Part shown: piece by piece, positions 17,933-28,600 of the stretch
How positions within the stretch are numbered: the first letter of the stretch is position 1
How the letters are laid out: each line of letters opens with the position of its first letter
Assembly: GCF_007744675.1 (NCBI RefSeq)
Contig: NZ_CP036269.1
Location: forward strand, 4,381,546 to 4,445,545
DNA: 64,000 nt
DNA from: Gimesia alba
GTDB lineage: Bacteria > Planctomycetota > Planctomycetia > Planctomycetales > Planctomycetaceae
Reading direction: 5' to 3'
The notes under the pieces: generated by a model
Told to the model about the DNA's origin: nothing
Database searches by the model: none
The model's input: only the letters and a program-made list of their open reading frames with translations
Position numbers and translations under genes: made by a program

Positions 17933-19014
17933 GAAGCATGTTCCTTTTCGAACTGACTCATCATCTCGATTAACTTATCCACGCCCGCTTCCGGGAAGGC
18001 GTTATAAATACTGGCCCGCATGCCACCGACACTCCGGTGACCTTTCAGGCCATCCAAGCCGGCGGCGGTCGCCTGTGCGATGAATTGGGCATCCAGATCC
18101 GCATCGCCGGTCACAAAAGTGACGTTCATCAAAGAACGGTCCTGCTTGGCAGCCGTCGGCTTGAACAGCGAACTCTGCTCCAGGTAATCATACAGCTTAC
18201 CCGCTTTCGCCCGGTTTTTCTGCTGAACCGCTTCCAGTCCGCCCTGGTCTTTCAACCATTGGAGAACCTGTCCCAACACATAAATCCCAAACGTAGGCGG
18301 CGTGTTAAACATCGATCCCGCTTCAGAGTGTGTCCGATATTGCAGCATGGTGGGAATGTCCGTTGGTCCCTGCTCAATCAGATCATCGCGAATGATGACC
18401 AGAGCCATACCGCTCGGTCCCAGATTCTTTTGGGCACCGGCATAGACAATCCCATATTTAGATATGTCGATGGGTCGGGAGAAAATATCACTGCTCGCAT
18501 CACAAATCAGAGGCACGCCCGCTGGAACTTCCGGCTCGGTCGCAAACTCAGTCCCGTAAATCGTATTGTTCGAAGTATAATGCACATACGCCGGTTTCTC
18601 GCTCAGAGAGACTGCTTCAGGAATGTAAGAAAAATTCTTATCTTCACTACTGCAGGCGATATTCACGTTACCAAAGACTTTGGCTTCCTTGACGGCTTTT
18701 TTCGACCAGGAACCGGTCACCAGATAGTCGGCGGTCTGATCCTTTGACAGCAGGTTCATCGGAATCATGTAAAACTGCGAAGAAGCCCCGCCCTGCAGGA
18801 ACAGGACTTTATAATTATCGGGAACTCCAGCGATTTCCCGACACAATGATTCAGCAGCTTCATAAACGGCGAGGAAAGCTTTACTACGATGCGAGTGCTC
18901 CAGAACGCCGATTCCAGTGTCGCCCAGTGAAATCAGATCTTTCTGTGCCTGTTCCAGAACGGGTAATGGGAGTGCGGCGGGTCCCGCGGAAAAGTTGTAA
19001 ATTCTTTCTGTCAT
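17929..19014 (-). CDS. serC: Phosphoserine aminotransferase
   Basis: A 361-residue cytoplasmic PLP enzyme of serine (and pyridoxal) biosynthesis that converts 3-phosphohydroxypyruvate and glutamate to phosphoserine. It begins [20 protein letters not shown], the family signature. The PLP lysine lies in [13 protein letters not shown]; other conserved parts are [17 protein letters not shown] and [13 protein letters not shown] near the end. A longer frame upstream (49 codons) lacks family similarity, so the ATG at 19014 is chosen. The downstream phosphorylase gene overlaps its stop codon. No serA is in the window. Confidence 0.96.
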   Translation of the reverse strand: MTERIYNFSAGPAALPLPVLEQAQKDLISLGDTGIGVLEHSHRSKAFLAVYEAAESLCREIAGVPDNYKVLFLQGGASSQFYMIPMNLLSKDQTADYLVTGSWSKKAVKEAKVFGNVNIACSSEDKNFSYIPEAVSLSEKPAYVHYTSNNTIYGTEFATEPEVPAGVPLICDASSDIFSRPIDISKYGIVYAGAQKNLGPSGMALVIIRDDLIEQGPTDIPTMLQYRTHSEAGSMFNTPPTFGIYVLGQVLQWLKDQGGLEAVQQKNRAKAGKLYDYLEQSSLFKPTAAKQDRSLMNVTFVTGDADLDAQFIAQATAAGLDGLKGHRSVGGMRASIYNAFPEAGVDKLIEMMSQFEKEHAS

Positions 19015-19278
19015 TTTAGATATCTCAACATCTTTTGCAGGCTGAAATTTCGGTTCAACCCTGAGTAACCTGTTTGGTGTCAATAATACGGACGGTATCT
19101 GACCTCTTGGAACGATCCTTGAGGATATTGGCAAGCGTTCGCTTGTTTTGCCAATCAGCATCGATATTATGGAGTCTGCTTTTCTTCATAAATGGAGTAG
19201 AGCGAAATTATCCAGAATTCCCAAGAATAGTCATGTTTTCCGGCGAGTCATCGCCCCCTTTGATTGATCTGTTATTTA

Positions 19279-20295
19279 ATGCCTAGTTCTCCAAATCCAC
19301 TCTCACGAGGGCCCCGCGTCCAGTCCTTTCAACCGCCTCAAGGCGACCTGACCATCATGGCAGGCTCAGGCAATCCATTGCTGGCACAAGCCATCGCCGA
19401 TGAGCTTGGCGTTCGTTTGACACCCTGTGAAGCCCATCAGTTCAGCGAAGGCAATATTTTCGTCCGCATTCTGGAAAATGTGCGTGGCCGCGATGTCTAT
19501 CTGATTCAAGGCGTCCATTCTCCTGTGAATGACAACTTTGTTGAACTTTTGTTCTGGATCGACGCCTTAAAACGGGCCAGTGCTCAGCAGGTGACGGCAG
19601 TCATCCCGTTTTTCAGCTACGCCAAGGGAGACAAAAAAGACGAACCTCGCGTCTCGATTCGAGCCCGCGTCTGTGCCGACGCGATCGAAGTCGCGGGAGC
19701 CGACCGTGTGCTGACCATGGACCTGCACAGCCCCCAGATCCAGGGATTCTTCAGCGTCCCCGTCGACCATCTTTACGGACGGCACGTCATCAGCGACCAT
19801 ATTCGAAAAATGAATATTGAGAATCTCGTCGTCTGTAGTCCCGACGTTGGTTTTGCCAAAGAAGCGTCCGACTTTGCCAAGCTGTTAGGCACGCCGGTCG
19901 TCATTGGCAACAAAATGCGCAAGGACCATTCCGAGACGGTGGAAGTTCTGGAGGTGATTGGGGAAGTCGCAGGCAAAAACATCATTCTGGTGGACGACTT
20001 CACCATTACAGGACGCACATTGATCAGCATGGCGGAAGTTCTGAAGAAGAAGGGCGCCAACGATATCTATGCCGCCGTCACACACGGCGTACTCTCCAAA
20101 GGCGCCGCCGAACGCATCGGTAAAAGCCCTTTGAAAAAAATGTTTATGACCGATACGATTGAAGCGCAGATTGATCCTCTGCCGGACAATATCGAAGTCA
20201 TTCCGGTTGCGCACTCTTTCGCTGCCGCCATCCGGTCCATTCACGACCGTACCAGTGTCAGCACACTGTTTCCGGAAAAGAGATCGAAAAAGTAA
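19279..20295 (+). CDS. prs: Ribose-phosphate pyrophosphokinase
   Basis: About 338 residues; makes PRPP from ribose 5-phosphate and ATP for nucleotide, His and Trp synthesis. Conserved parts are LTIMAGSGNPLLAQAIADEL (near 25-45), FSEGNIFVRILENVRG, TMDLHSPQIQGFFSVPVDHL and the PRPP loop ILVDDFTITGRTL. The N-terminus has about 25 residues before the usual start, so the true start is uncertain. The ATP-binding flexible loop, normally YARQDRK, reads YAKGDKKDEPRVSIRARV, an atypical version. mutS starts 44 nt after the stop, suggesting an operon. It is divergent from serC. Confidence 0.93.
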   Translation: MPSSPNPLSRGPRVQSFQPPQGDLTIMAGSGNPLLAQAIADELGVRLTPCEAHQFSEGNIFVRILENVRGRDVYLIQGVHSPVNDNFVELLFWIDALKRASAQQVTAVIPFFSYAKGDKKDEPRVSIRARVCADAIEVAGADRVLTMDLHSPQIQGFFSVPVDHLYGRHVISDHIRKMNIENLVVCSPDVGFAKEASDFAKLLGTPVVIGNKMRKDHSETVEVLEVIGEVAGKNIILVDDFTITGRTLISMAEVLKKKGANDIYAAVTHGVLSKGAAERIGKSPLKKMFMTDTIEAQIDPLPDNIEVIPVAHSFAAAIRSIHDRTSVSTLFPEKRSKK

Positions 20296-20339
20296 TCACT
20301 TAATTCTAATTGCTTTATGTCAGAGAAATATCAGGACGC

Positions 20340-22940
20340 ATGACAAAGACAGGCAAGAAGCTGACCCCGATGATGGAGCGGTATCTGGAAGTCAAAAGCC
20401 AGAATCCGGGAACACTGTTATTATTTCGCATGGGCGATTTCTACGAACTGTTTCACGAAGACGCCGAAATCGCCGCCCGTATTCTGGGAATCACACTCAC
20501 CAGTCGCGATAAGAGTTCCAGCAATCCCGTCCCGATGGCGGGCTTCCCGCATCATTCGCTGGACAGCTATCTCTACAAACTGATTCACGCCGGCTATCGG
20601 GCCTCGATCTGCGATCAGGTCGAAGATCCCAAAAAAGCCAAAGGGATGGTCAAACGCGAAGTCACCCGTGTCGTCACCCCCGGCACACTGACCGACGACG
20701 CCCTGCTCGACCCGCATGAAAATAATTTCCTCGCCAGTATCTATTTCGGTAAATCCGATATCGGCCTGGCTTGGCTGGAACTTTCGACAGGTCGGTTTTT
20801 GACATCCAATACCACCGCCGAGCATCTAGTGGATGAACTGGCCCGCATTCATCCAGCCGAATGCATCTTCGCAGAAGGCAACACCGCACTGCAAAACGCC
20901 ATCGGGCATCTGGATACCATGCTGACCGAACGCCCTTCCTGGTCGTTCGCCCAGGACGAATGCGAAAGCCGCCTGCTCGAACATTTCGGCACGAAAACAC
21001 TGGAAGGGTTCAACCTGGAACAGGGAACGCCTTCGATTACCGCCGCCGGTGCCCTGCTGGAATACGTTCAGGAAACCCAGAAAAGTTCGATTCCGCACAT
21101 CAATCATATTGAACCCTATGAACGCGGCGATCGACTGCTCATCGATGAAGCCACTCGCCGCAGTCTGGAGCTGACCCGCACCATCCGCGAAGGCAAACGC
21201 GAGGGAAGCCTGATTTCCGTTCTCGACGAAACCGTGACCTCCATGGGCGCCCGCCTGCTGACGGACTGGATCGCGAACCCGCTCACAAGCCTGTCTGAAA
21301 TTCTCAGACGGCACGACTCGGTAGAAGAACTGTCACAAAACCCGGTCCTCTGTTCTGAAGTCCGTGATCAACTGGCAAAAACCTACGACCTGCAGCGTCT
21401 CACCGCACGCATCGCCACCGGCAGAGCCAGCGCCCGCGATTTGAGTTTCCTGGCACAAACGCTGGCACTGCTTCCGATGCTGAAAGCCAAACTATCGGGC
21501 CGGAAATCGGAACTGCTCCAACAACTGGAAGCAGGCATCGACCTCTGTGCCGAGGTCCGTTCCGATATTGAAACCATGATCATTGAAGATCCGCCGCTCA
21601 CGCTCAATGAAGGAGGCGTGATTCGCCCCGGATTCAGTGAAGAGCTCGACGAACTGCGTTTGCTTTCCAAAGGAGGCAAGGAATGGATCGCCGGGTATCG
21701 CAATGAAGAAGCGGAACGGATCGGGATTCCCAATCTGAAAGTCGGTTATAACAAAGTCTTCGGCTATTACCTTGAAGTCTCAGCCGCCCATGCAGCCAAA
21801 GTGCCCGAACACTACATCCGCAAGCAGACCCTGAAAAACCAGGAACGCTACATCACCCCGGAATTGAAAGAGTACGAAGAAAAAGTACTCAAGGCCGAAG
21901 AACGAGCCATTGAACTGGAACAGACCATGTTCAATGATTTGCGGGAACGCGTTGCGAAAGAAGCCCCGCGCACTCAACAGACAGCGGAGATCCTGGCACA
22001 AATCGATGTCCTCTTCGGTCTGGCGCATCTCGCCATGCACGCAGGCTACACACGTCCGGAAATGACGGAAGAACCAGTCCTCGATATCCGAGAGAGTCGG
22101 CACCCCGTGCTCGACCGTCTGCAGCCTTCAGGAGAGTTTGTCCCCAACGATGTGTTGCTCGGCGATCCCTACGGACGCGTGCAGATCATCACCGGCCCCA
22201 ACATGGCCGGAAAAAGTACCTACATCCGCCAGGCAGCATTGCTGACTTTGATGGCACAGATCGGTTCTTTCATTCCTGCCAGCGAAGCACGCATCGGCAT
22301 CGCCGATCGCATTTTTGCCCGCGTCGGCGCCAGCGATGAATTAAGTAAAGGTCAGAGTACGTTTATGGTCGAAATGACGGAAGCCGCCCGCATTCTGAAC
22401 TCGGCTTCGGAACGTAGTCTGGTGATTCTGGACGAAATTGGTCGCGGCACCAGCACCTACGATGGCATCTCCCTCGCCTGGTCGATGACGGAATTCCTGC
22501 ACGATCAAATCAAGGCACGGACTCTGTTTGCCACGCACTATCATGAACTCACCGAACTGACACAAACGCTCAAGCAGGCCAGCAACTGGAATGTCGCCGT
22601 ACATGAGCAGGATGGCGAGATTGTCTTCCTGCATAAAATTGTGGAAGGCTCCGCGAACAAGAGCTACGGCATCCATGTCGCCCGACTGGCCGGCATTCCC
22701 GATCAGGTGATCCAACGCGCCAATCAAATTCTTTCGACTCTGGAAAAAGACCATATCGACGACAGCGGTCAAACCACCATTCCACCGCGACCGCAAAAAA
22801 AATCGTCGCACCAGCAACTCTCCCTGTTCGGCAATACACAACACCCCGTTCTGGATGAAATCAGAGATTTGAATGTCGATGAAATGACACCCCTGGCGGC
22901 TTTGGAAGAATTATACCGCATTCGAGAACAACTGAACTAA
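20340..22940 (+). CDS. mutS: DNA mismatch repair protein MutS
   Basis: An 866-residue mismatch-recognition ATPase. The N-terminal mismatch-binding domain has [20 protein letters not shown] and GDFYELF with the Phe-x-Glu wedge. Connector, lever and clamp domains follow. The ATPase domain has [13 protein letters not shown] (about 619), the Walker B/ABC segment [15 protein letters not shown], and [11 protein letters not shown]. The C-terminus has the QLSLFG segment and an end helix for oligomerisation. The ATG at 20340 is preferred over a TTG 30 nt upstream, because CAGGA precedes it and the conserved region begins soon after. It is complete, with all key residues. It probably shares an mRNA with prs. 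No mutL is in the window. Confidence 0.98.
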   Translation: MTKTGKKLTPMMERYLEVKSQNPGTLLLFRMGDFYELFHEDAEIAARILGITLTSRDKSSSNPVPMAGFPHHSLDSYLYKLIHAGYRASICDQVEDPKKAKGMVKREVTRVVTPGTLTDDALLDPHENNFLASIYFGKSDIGLAWLELSTGRFLTSNTTAEHLVDELARIHPAECIFAEGNTALQNAIGHLDTMLTERPSWSFAQDECESRLLEHFGTKTLEGFNLEQGTPSITAAGALLEYVQETQKSSIPHINHIEPYERGDRLLIDEATRRSLELTRTIREGKREGSLISVLDETVTSMGARLLTDWIANPLTSLSEILRRHDSVEELSQNPVLCSEVRDQLAKTYDLQRLTARIATGRASARDLSFLAQTLALLPMLKAKLSGRKSELLQQLEAGIDLCAEVRSDIETMIIEDPPLTLNEGGVIRPGFSEELDELRLLSKGGKEWIAGYRNEEAERIGIPNLKVGYNKVFGYYLEVSAAHAAKVPEHYIRKQTLKNQERYITPELKEYEEKVLKAEERAIELEQTMFNDLRERVAKEAPRTQQTAEILAQIDVLFGLAHLAMHAGYTRPEMTEEPVLDIRESRHPVLDRLQPSGEFVPNDVLLGDPYGRVQIITGPNMAGKSTYIRQAALLTLMAQIGSFIPASEARIGIADRIFARVGASDELSKGQSTFMVEMTEAARILNSASERSLVILDEIGRGTSTYDGISLAWSMTEFLHDQIKARTLFATHYHELTELTQTLKQASNWNVAVHEQDGEIVFLHKIVEGSANKSYGIHVARLAGIPDQVIQRANQILSTLEKDHIDDSGQTTIPPRPQKKSSHQQLSLFGNTQHPVLDEIRDLNVDEMTPLAALEELYRIREQLN

Positions 22941-23069
22941 TTGACATATTTCTAAAATTTACACCGCCAGACAGTTGAAACAGAACACACCACCCGTACA
23001 CAATAATATACAGACGTGGCATAATCGTGCCACATTTTGTCAACGTATATTCATTCACCGGGAGATACC

Positions 23070-23462
23070 ATGTTTCAACAGAAAGCTTTGAAGCTGTTCG
23101 TCGTTTGGTTCACAGGCATTGCGCTTACCATTTGTACCGCCGATTCCGTACCCGCCCAGAAGAAAGCAGAAGACCCTGCCAAATCCAGTGCAAAAGAGAC
23201 CAAAACCACACGCAAGAAACCCAAAGGTCGCGTCCCTGCTCACTATGGCAAATTGAAATTGAGCAAGGAACAAAAGGACAAAATTTACTCGATCCGGGCG
23301 GAATATAAAACTCAGATTGACAGTCTGAAAAAGCAGTTGGAAGCGCTGAAAGAGAAAGAAAAGCAGGAATGCGAAACCGTTCTGACCGCCGATCAGAAAA
23401 AAGATTTGACGAAGTTTGTCGCTGAAGCTGCCAGCAAGCGGAAGGCGAGAAGTAAGAACTGA
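23070..23462 (+). CDS. Small secreted Spy/LTxxQ-like protein
   Basis: A 130-residue exported protein. The signal peptide (about 1-30, LFVVWFTGIALTICTADSVPA) is followed by a Lys-rich stretch and then a helical, highly charged region with LKLSKEQKDKIYSIRAEYK, KKQLEALKEKEKQECE and an LTADQKKDL motif of the LTxxQ type found in Spy/CpxP-like periplasmic proteins. It may act as a small periplasmic chaperone or binding protein (inference). GGGAG precedes the ATG. It follows mutS by about 130 nt and has a strong terminator just after it. Confidence 0.75.
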   Translation: MFQQKALKLFVVWFTGIALTICTADSVPAQKKAEDPAKSSAKETKTTRKKPKGRVPAHYGKLKLSKEQKDKIYSIRAEYKTQIDSLKKQLEALKEKEKQECETVLTADQKKDLTKFVAEAASKRKARSKN

Positions 23463-23502
23463 TTCAAAAGAAACAGACTTTATTTCAATGTATTCAGCTG
23501 TC

Positions 23503-23538
23503 AGGGCGTGGTTTCAGATTGAACCACGCCCTTTGTTT
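23503..23538 (+). terminator. Intrinsic terminator after the Spy-like gene
   Basis: A perfect 11-bp stem (AGGGCGTGGTT at 23503-23513, AACCACGCCCT at 23522-23532) with an 8-nt loop is followed by TTGTTTTA. It lies about 40 nt after the stop codon on the plus strand, a strong Rho-independent terminator. Confidence 0.9.
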
Positions 23539-23636
23539 TACTGGATCATCCCCGTTATACTTTTCAAAAGACAGGAAACAATATCTGCCATTGAACGCAT
23601 CTCTGGGCCCAGACATTCAGAAATCATAATCACCTC

Positions 23637-25610
23637 ATGGATTCGGAAAACCATCCTTCGCCGCGGCTCGCTACCGATTTGCCGCCGAATCGATCCAGGA
23701 ACTCCCGTTGGATTCCTCTCATCCATCTCTTGTTCGTCGTCGTACTGCTCGCGATTCTCACTCCCTATGAATGGGACCGGGTAAACTCAGAAAACCAGCA
23801 GCTTCCCTGGCTCACGCGTTTTTTTCTTAACGTCAACGTCGATACAACACCGTACTTCATTTTATTACTACTCAGTCCGCTCTGCTGGTTTTTCTGCCTT
23901 CCGATTCAGTTTCGTTTTTTTTCAACCGTTATTCGCCCCAGGCTCTCTGCTGACTGGGTCCGTGAAAAACAAGCCTCAAAACAATGGGATTATTTTGCGT
24001 GCTTATTGAGTGTGCTCGTCGCCGCCAGTTCATTCCTGCTGAGTGTCTGGACCGCGGCGCATGTCGTGAATGAGGAACTCAACATCGCACTGGGAGATTT
24101 GCCCCCCGCCTATCACGATGAATATAGCTACCTGTTTCAAGCCAACACGTTTCTCGCAGGACAGACCTCGTTTCCCAGCCATCCCGGCGCGACGAAAATT
24201 TTCGATCAGGTGCATGTCTTGAATGAAGGCAAACTGGCCAGCCGTTATTTTCCGGGGACTGGTCTCTGGCTGGCACCCTTTGTTGCCTGGGGACATCCTT
24301 TTTGGGGCTATTGGCTCGCGGGTGCCATCACGGCGTTTTTTATCTTCTGGGCCGGCAGAGAACTCGCTGGCAACGGGGTCGGTTTGCTGGCTGGTCTGAT
24401 TGTCGCTCTCTCCCCGGGCATGGCGATTTTCAGTAACCTGCTGTTGGCACATCATCCAACATTAGTCGGCCTCTCACTGTTCCTCTGGGCGTTCTTGCGG
24501 ATGCAGCGCACACGCTCGTTCCGCGATGCTTTATTGGCGGGGCTGGGACTCTCGTTCGGTATGCTCTGTCGCCCGATGACCGCCGCCGGCTTTGCACTCC
24601 CCTTTGGCATCTGGCTGGGAGTCGAAGTCATTCGCTTTTGCTTCAAACGAAAATCGGAAGAAGTGACCTCAGAATCAGCCAGCCCCGTCTTCCCCCTGGT
24701 CGCAGGTCTGGCGATTCCCCTGGGCTGTGGTTTGATTGGTCTGTTTTGCTATAACCAGTCCATTACCGGCAGCGGCTGGAAAATGCCTTACCAGCTCTAC
24801 ACCGACATCTACACCCCGCGGCACGTTTACGGCTTCAACAATGTGATTCGGGGAGAACAGAAACTCGGTCCGAAAGTTTTAGACAATTACGACAAATGGG
24901 CCGAAAACCTGACGCCAGCGTTAGCAGTTCGCAACGTGCAAAACCGGATTCTGGCCAGCCTGCAGTGGACGCTGGGCATCATTCCTCTCGGACTTGCCGG
25001 CCTGATTTTTCTGATCACCGAATGCAGAAGGTGGAGCCGCTGGTGGCTCGTGTTTGCGTCGATCGTCTCTCTGCATGTCGCCCATATTCCGTACTGGTAC
25101 GACGGCATCATGCACTGGCATTATGTGTTTGAAACCGGCCCACTCTGGGCGTTGATTTTTGCCCGAGTCACACAAACCCTGTTCCGCATCTGGCATCACA
25201 TCGACCGGCCTTTGATGAGCGGACTCTGGGCCTGCCTGACTCTGGTCGCAGTCCTCACCAATCTGACAGCGATCCCTCCCCTCTGGTCGGTCTCGAAACT
25301 GGAAATCGTCGTCAATAATGTTGCTTTTTCCAAATTCAAGCACTTCCAGTTCCAACAGATGATCCACCAGCACCCGCAGATCAAGCAGCCCGCGTTGATA
25401 CTGGTAAAACATGATCCCTCTGACCGGCACATTGATTATGTCATCAATGATCCGCAGTTAGATCAACCAGTTCTGGTGGGCCGCGATCGCCCTGACCTCT
25501 ACCCACCGGCAGAGCTGCAGTCCATCTTCCCAGACCGCAATCTGTATCTATTCGACGCGGCACAAAATCGGCTCAGCAGATGGAACGGCGCCTTCTGGGA
25601 ACCATTCTGA
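23637..25610 (+). CDS. GT-C superfamily (PMT/ArnT-like) membrane glycosyltransferase
   Basis: A 657-residue membrane protein with roughly 10-12 predicted spans, beginning RWIPLIHLLFVVVLLAILTP. A first extracytoplasmic loop carries PPAYHDEYSYLFQANTFLAG (about 156-175), whose acidic pair D161-E162 matches the catalytic motif of GT-C enzymes such as the family 39/83 transferases that use polyprenyl-phosphate sugars. The C-terminal 120 residues are soluble. The substrate is unknown; a role in lipid, glycan or protein glycosylation is inferred. It converges on the macroglobulin gene with only five bases between their stops. Confidence 0.78.
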   Translation: MDSENHPSPRLATDLPPNRSRNSRWIPLIHLLFVVVLLAILTPYEWDRVNSENQQLPWLTRFFLNVNVDTTPYFILLLLSPLCWFFCLPIQFRFFSTVIRPRLSADWVREKQASKQWDYFACLLSVLVAASSFLLSVWTAAHVVNEELNIALGDLPPAYHDEYSYLFQANTFLAGQTSFPSHPGATKIFDQVHVLNEGKLASRYFPGTGLWLAPFVAWGHPFWGYWLAGAITAFFIFWAGRELAGNGVGLLAGLIVALSPGMAIFSNLLLAHHPTLVGLSLFLWAFLRMQRTRSFRDALLAGLGLSFGMLCRPMTAAGFALPFGIWLGVEVIRFCFKRKSEEVTSESASPVFPLVAGLAIPLGCGLIGLFCYNQSITGSGWKMPYQLYTDIYTPRHVYGFNNVIRGEQKLGPKVLDNYDKWAENLTPALAVRNVQNRILASLQWTLGIIPLGLAGLIFLITECRRWSRWWLVFASIVSLHVAHIPYWYDGIMHWHYVFETGPLWALIFARVTQTLFRIWHHIDRPLMSGLWACLTLVAVLTNLTAIPPLWSVSKLEIVVNNVAFSKFKHFQFQQMIHQHPQIKQPALILVKHDPSDRHIDYVINDPQLDQPVLVGRDRPDLYPPAELQSIFPDRNLYLFDAAQNRLSRWNGAFWEPF

Positions 25611-25615
25611 TTTAA

Positions 25616-28600
25616 TCAATCGCTGATCTTCACTTTAATCTCGTCAGAGTTGGCCTTCAGTTCCGGTGCATACATGCCATAGCCTTTCGTGGGTAATCCG
25701 CTGAAGTGCCCCGGAATTTCCGCACGCAATCGATACGTCAGATTGTGTTTGCCACGCGGCAGTTGTCGAAGATAAAACACCGCCCGATCGTCACGGAACT
25801 CCCGATACGCGCCCAGCCCCCGCCAGGAATAACCGCTCCGCAAATCAACGGCTTCCATACCTGCCGCACGAAAATCTTCAAACACCAGGTACTCGTAATC
25901 ATTCTTACTGTCGAATACGAGTTCCACCTCGACCAGATCACCACTTTTGAGCACGGTATCAGACAGAATTTCCTCGCGCTGATATTTTTCGACGCGCTGA
26001 TCAACGGCCTGGCCGCGCGAACCAGAGGCTTTCACAGTAGCATCGTCCGGAATGAGCTTATAGTATTTCCGTTGAACTTTGATCTCGAGTCCTGCTGCCG
26101 TAATGAAATTCTCTTTCGTGAAGTAGGTCACATAGGCATTGTAATACAGGGGTCCCGAACCTTGCTTACGGATTTCCAGCCGATGGGCGCCCGACGTTAA
26201 TGCATCCCCTTCCAACACGAATTTGTTATCAAAGGCAAACAGGTTCTCGGCCGTGATTTTGACCTCTTTCTGCTTTTGACCGTCGAGTACAATCTCCAAT
26301 GTCAGATCAGGCTGATCTTCGCCGCTGGCTTTCCAGTATTCGGCCAGTGCTTCGACGGCAATCGCGGTATCGGAAACCGAATTCCAATACGTCGCATGCT
26401 TGCGATTATTGAGCAGATATTTCACCAGCTGTGCCGCCTTGGGATTTTGCGGATCGGCTTTGGAAAGCAGTTTCAGATAATAGGCGTTCGCTTCGACTTC
26501 ACTCCCATACCAGTGCCACCACCAGTTTCCTTCCGGCAGATTCAAATAAGCGGTCTGATTTTCAGGATCTTGTACCAGATACTGATCCATATTGGTCATA
26601 ATCATGTCCAATCGATCCTGCCGCTGCATCTCATGCGATGCCAGTCCCAGCATTCCCAGAGCATAAACCGACAGTTTCGTCCGATCCCGATAGAGGAAGT
26701 CGTACATGGTTTCGTTGATGACTTTCTCATTCACTAATACCAGAAAGACAAACGCATCCAGATTCGAAGCGGTCTCCTTATAAGGCTTCGTTTTGCTGGG
26801 GGCATTCAACAGTTTTTGCAGCTCCTGTTTCTGATAGTTCTTGAGCCATTCCACGCCCCGTTCCAATGTCCCGGGCACCAGCGCAACACCATTCTGTTTT
26901 GCCAGACTCAAACCCTGCACAATCCGCGCGGTAAAGTAAGGCGACGAGCGTTCCCGCCAACCGGAGAACCAACCCCAGCCCCCATCCGAAAGCTGCATGC
27001 TCGTCAAGTCAGCCACGCCCTGTTTCACAATCCGATCGACTTCGGACTGACTGAATACCGGATTATTTTTGTAGCGTTTCCACTGCGCGGCCCGTTCTTT
27101 GTCGTCACCGATTTCCTGGGCATTCAGATTCGTCCGCTTCTCTTCGATTTCCTTGAGATTCAGGCCCATTCGTTTCAGAATGTTTTGTGTCATCACGGTC
27201 GGCAGAAAACGATACAGAATACAGTCCGTCGTTTTATGCGGCGTATAAACCAGATACGGCAGGGCATCCACCATCGCTCCTGCCAGAGAGGGTGAATAGC
27301 GAAGTTCCAAGCGGCTCTCTTCCGTCTTCCGTTGATTCGGAATCTGGAAACTGATTTGCGCCCCATCTCCGCTGGCAGGAATCATTCCCGTATAGGATTC
27401 GGTTTTCAGAATGCCATGCACCTTAACCGGGAAGGTCATCTGCATCGCGTCCGACTCTTCATCGGTCAGTGCTTTCATGCGAATCACTGCGAACCCGGCC
27501 CGCACCGCTTTGACCCGCCAGTCGATGCGTTGCTCGCCGTTCGCATCGATTTCCACTGTCTGCGTCATTTCATCCAGTGGTTGTAACGTATCGCCGTCCA
27601 GCTCCAGAACGACCTTAACTTGTTTCGATGTCTTCAGGTAATTATGTACGTTCGCACTCAGCACCACCTCATCGGTTTCCACAAAGAACCGTGGTGCCTG
27701 CAGTCGCACAATCAGGTTTTTACGCGTGACGACTTCCTTCGTTCCTTCGCCGACCTGGGTTCCCTGCCCCATCGCCCAGCTGCGGATCTTCCAGCTCGTC
27801 AGATTCTCCGGCATCTTGAACGAAACCTGAGCCCGCCCTTCTGCATCCGTGTTGATAGCGGCTTTCCAGAACGCGGTATCGGCAAATTTTTCGCGGACGA
27901 CCGGCTCCACAAATATCGATGTTTCTGCCGGTGCAGCAGCGTCTCCAAAACTGTCCCTCTTCGCCATTCCCGCTGCCATCGGCATGGCGCGTGCTTTACT
28001 TTGTATCAGTCCTTCAGCCGCATCCATCGCGCCGACACCAAAGGCAGAGCCTGAGCCATTCATCCCCAGTTCCGATCTTCGCTCCGAGGTAGCCTGGATC
28101 AAATGCCCGAACGCGCCGAGCATCTGCATGGCTGCTTCGCCTGATTTCAATAACACATGAAAGCCGCGACTGAGATTGTCTGATGTAGCCGGATGATGCG
28201 AACGTTTCCACTTCCAGAAAAAGTCTTTGATGTCCCGTACATTCGGGCCGCCACTGATGTATTCCACACTCTTATCATAGACGCTGACCACCAGCGAACC
28301 TTTGATCGGCTCTCCCTGCTCATCCGTGGCTTTCAGTTTAACAGTTGCTTCCTGGCCGGGAAGATATTCCGTTTCTGAAGGCTCTACTTCCAGGTTAACT
28401 ACCTGCTCTTCAGGCGGAACCGCGATCTGACGTGCAACGGTATGCACTTTTCCCTGATGCACGGTGAAGGCTTCCACAAACAGATTCGGCAGATCTTTGC
28501 GGGTCAGGTCGATCTCATAGACCGTACTCTTGCCGGCCAGCTTCAATACATGTGGTTTCGGATAAATGCCGCCCACGGGTCTAACGAACAGCAGCACCGT

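Noticed and set aside
18037-18747. 236-codon plus-strand frame opposite serC
   Set aside because: Antisense to a certain gene, with no recognisable domain or start signal.
19120-19160. Palindrome CAAGCGTTCGCTTG between serC and prs as a terminator or operator
   Set aside because: It can fold, but lacks a T-run and a repeated partner; the evidence is too weak to annotate.
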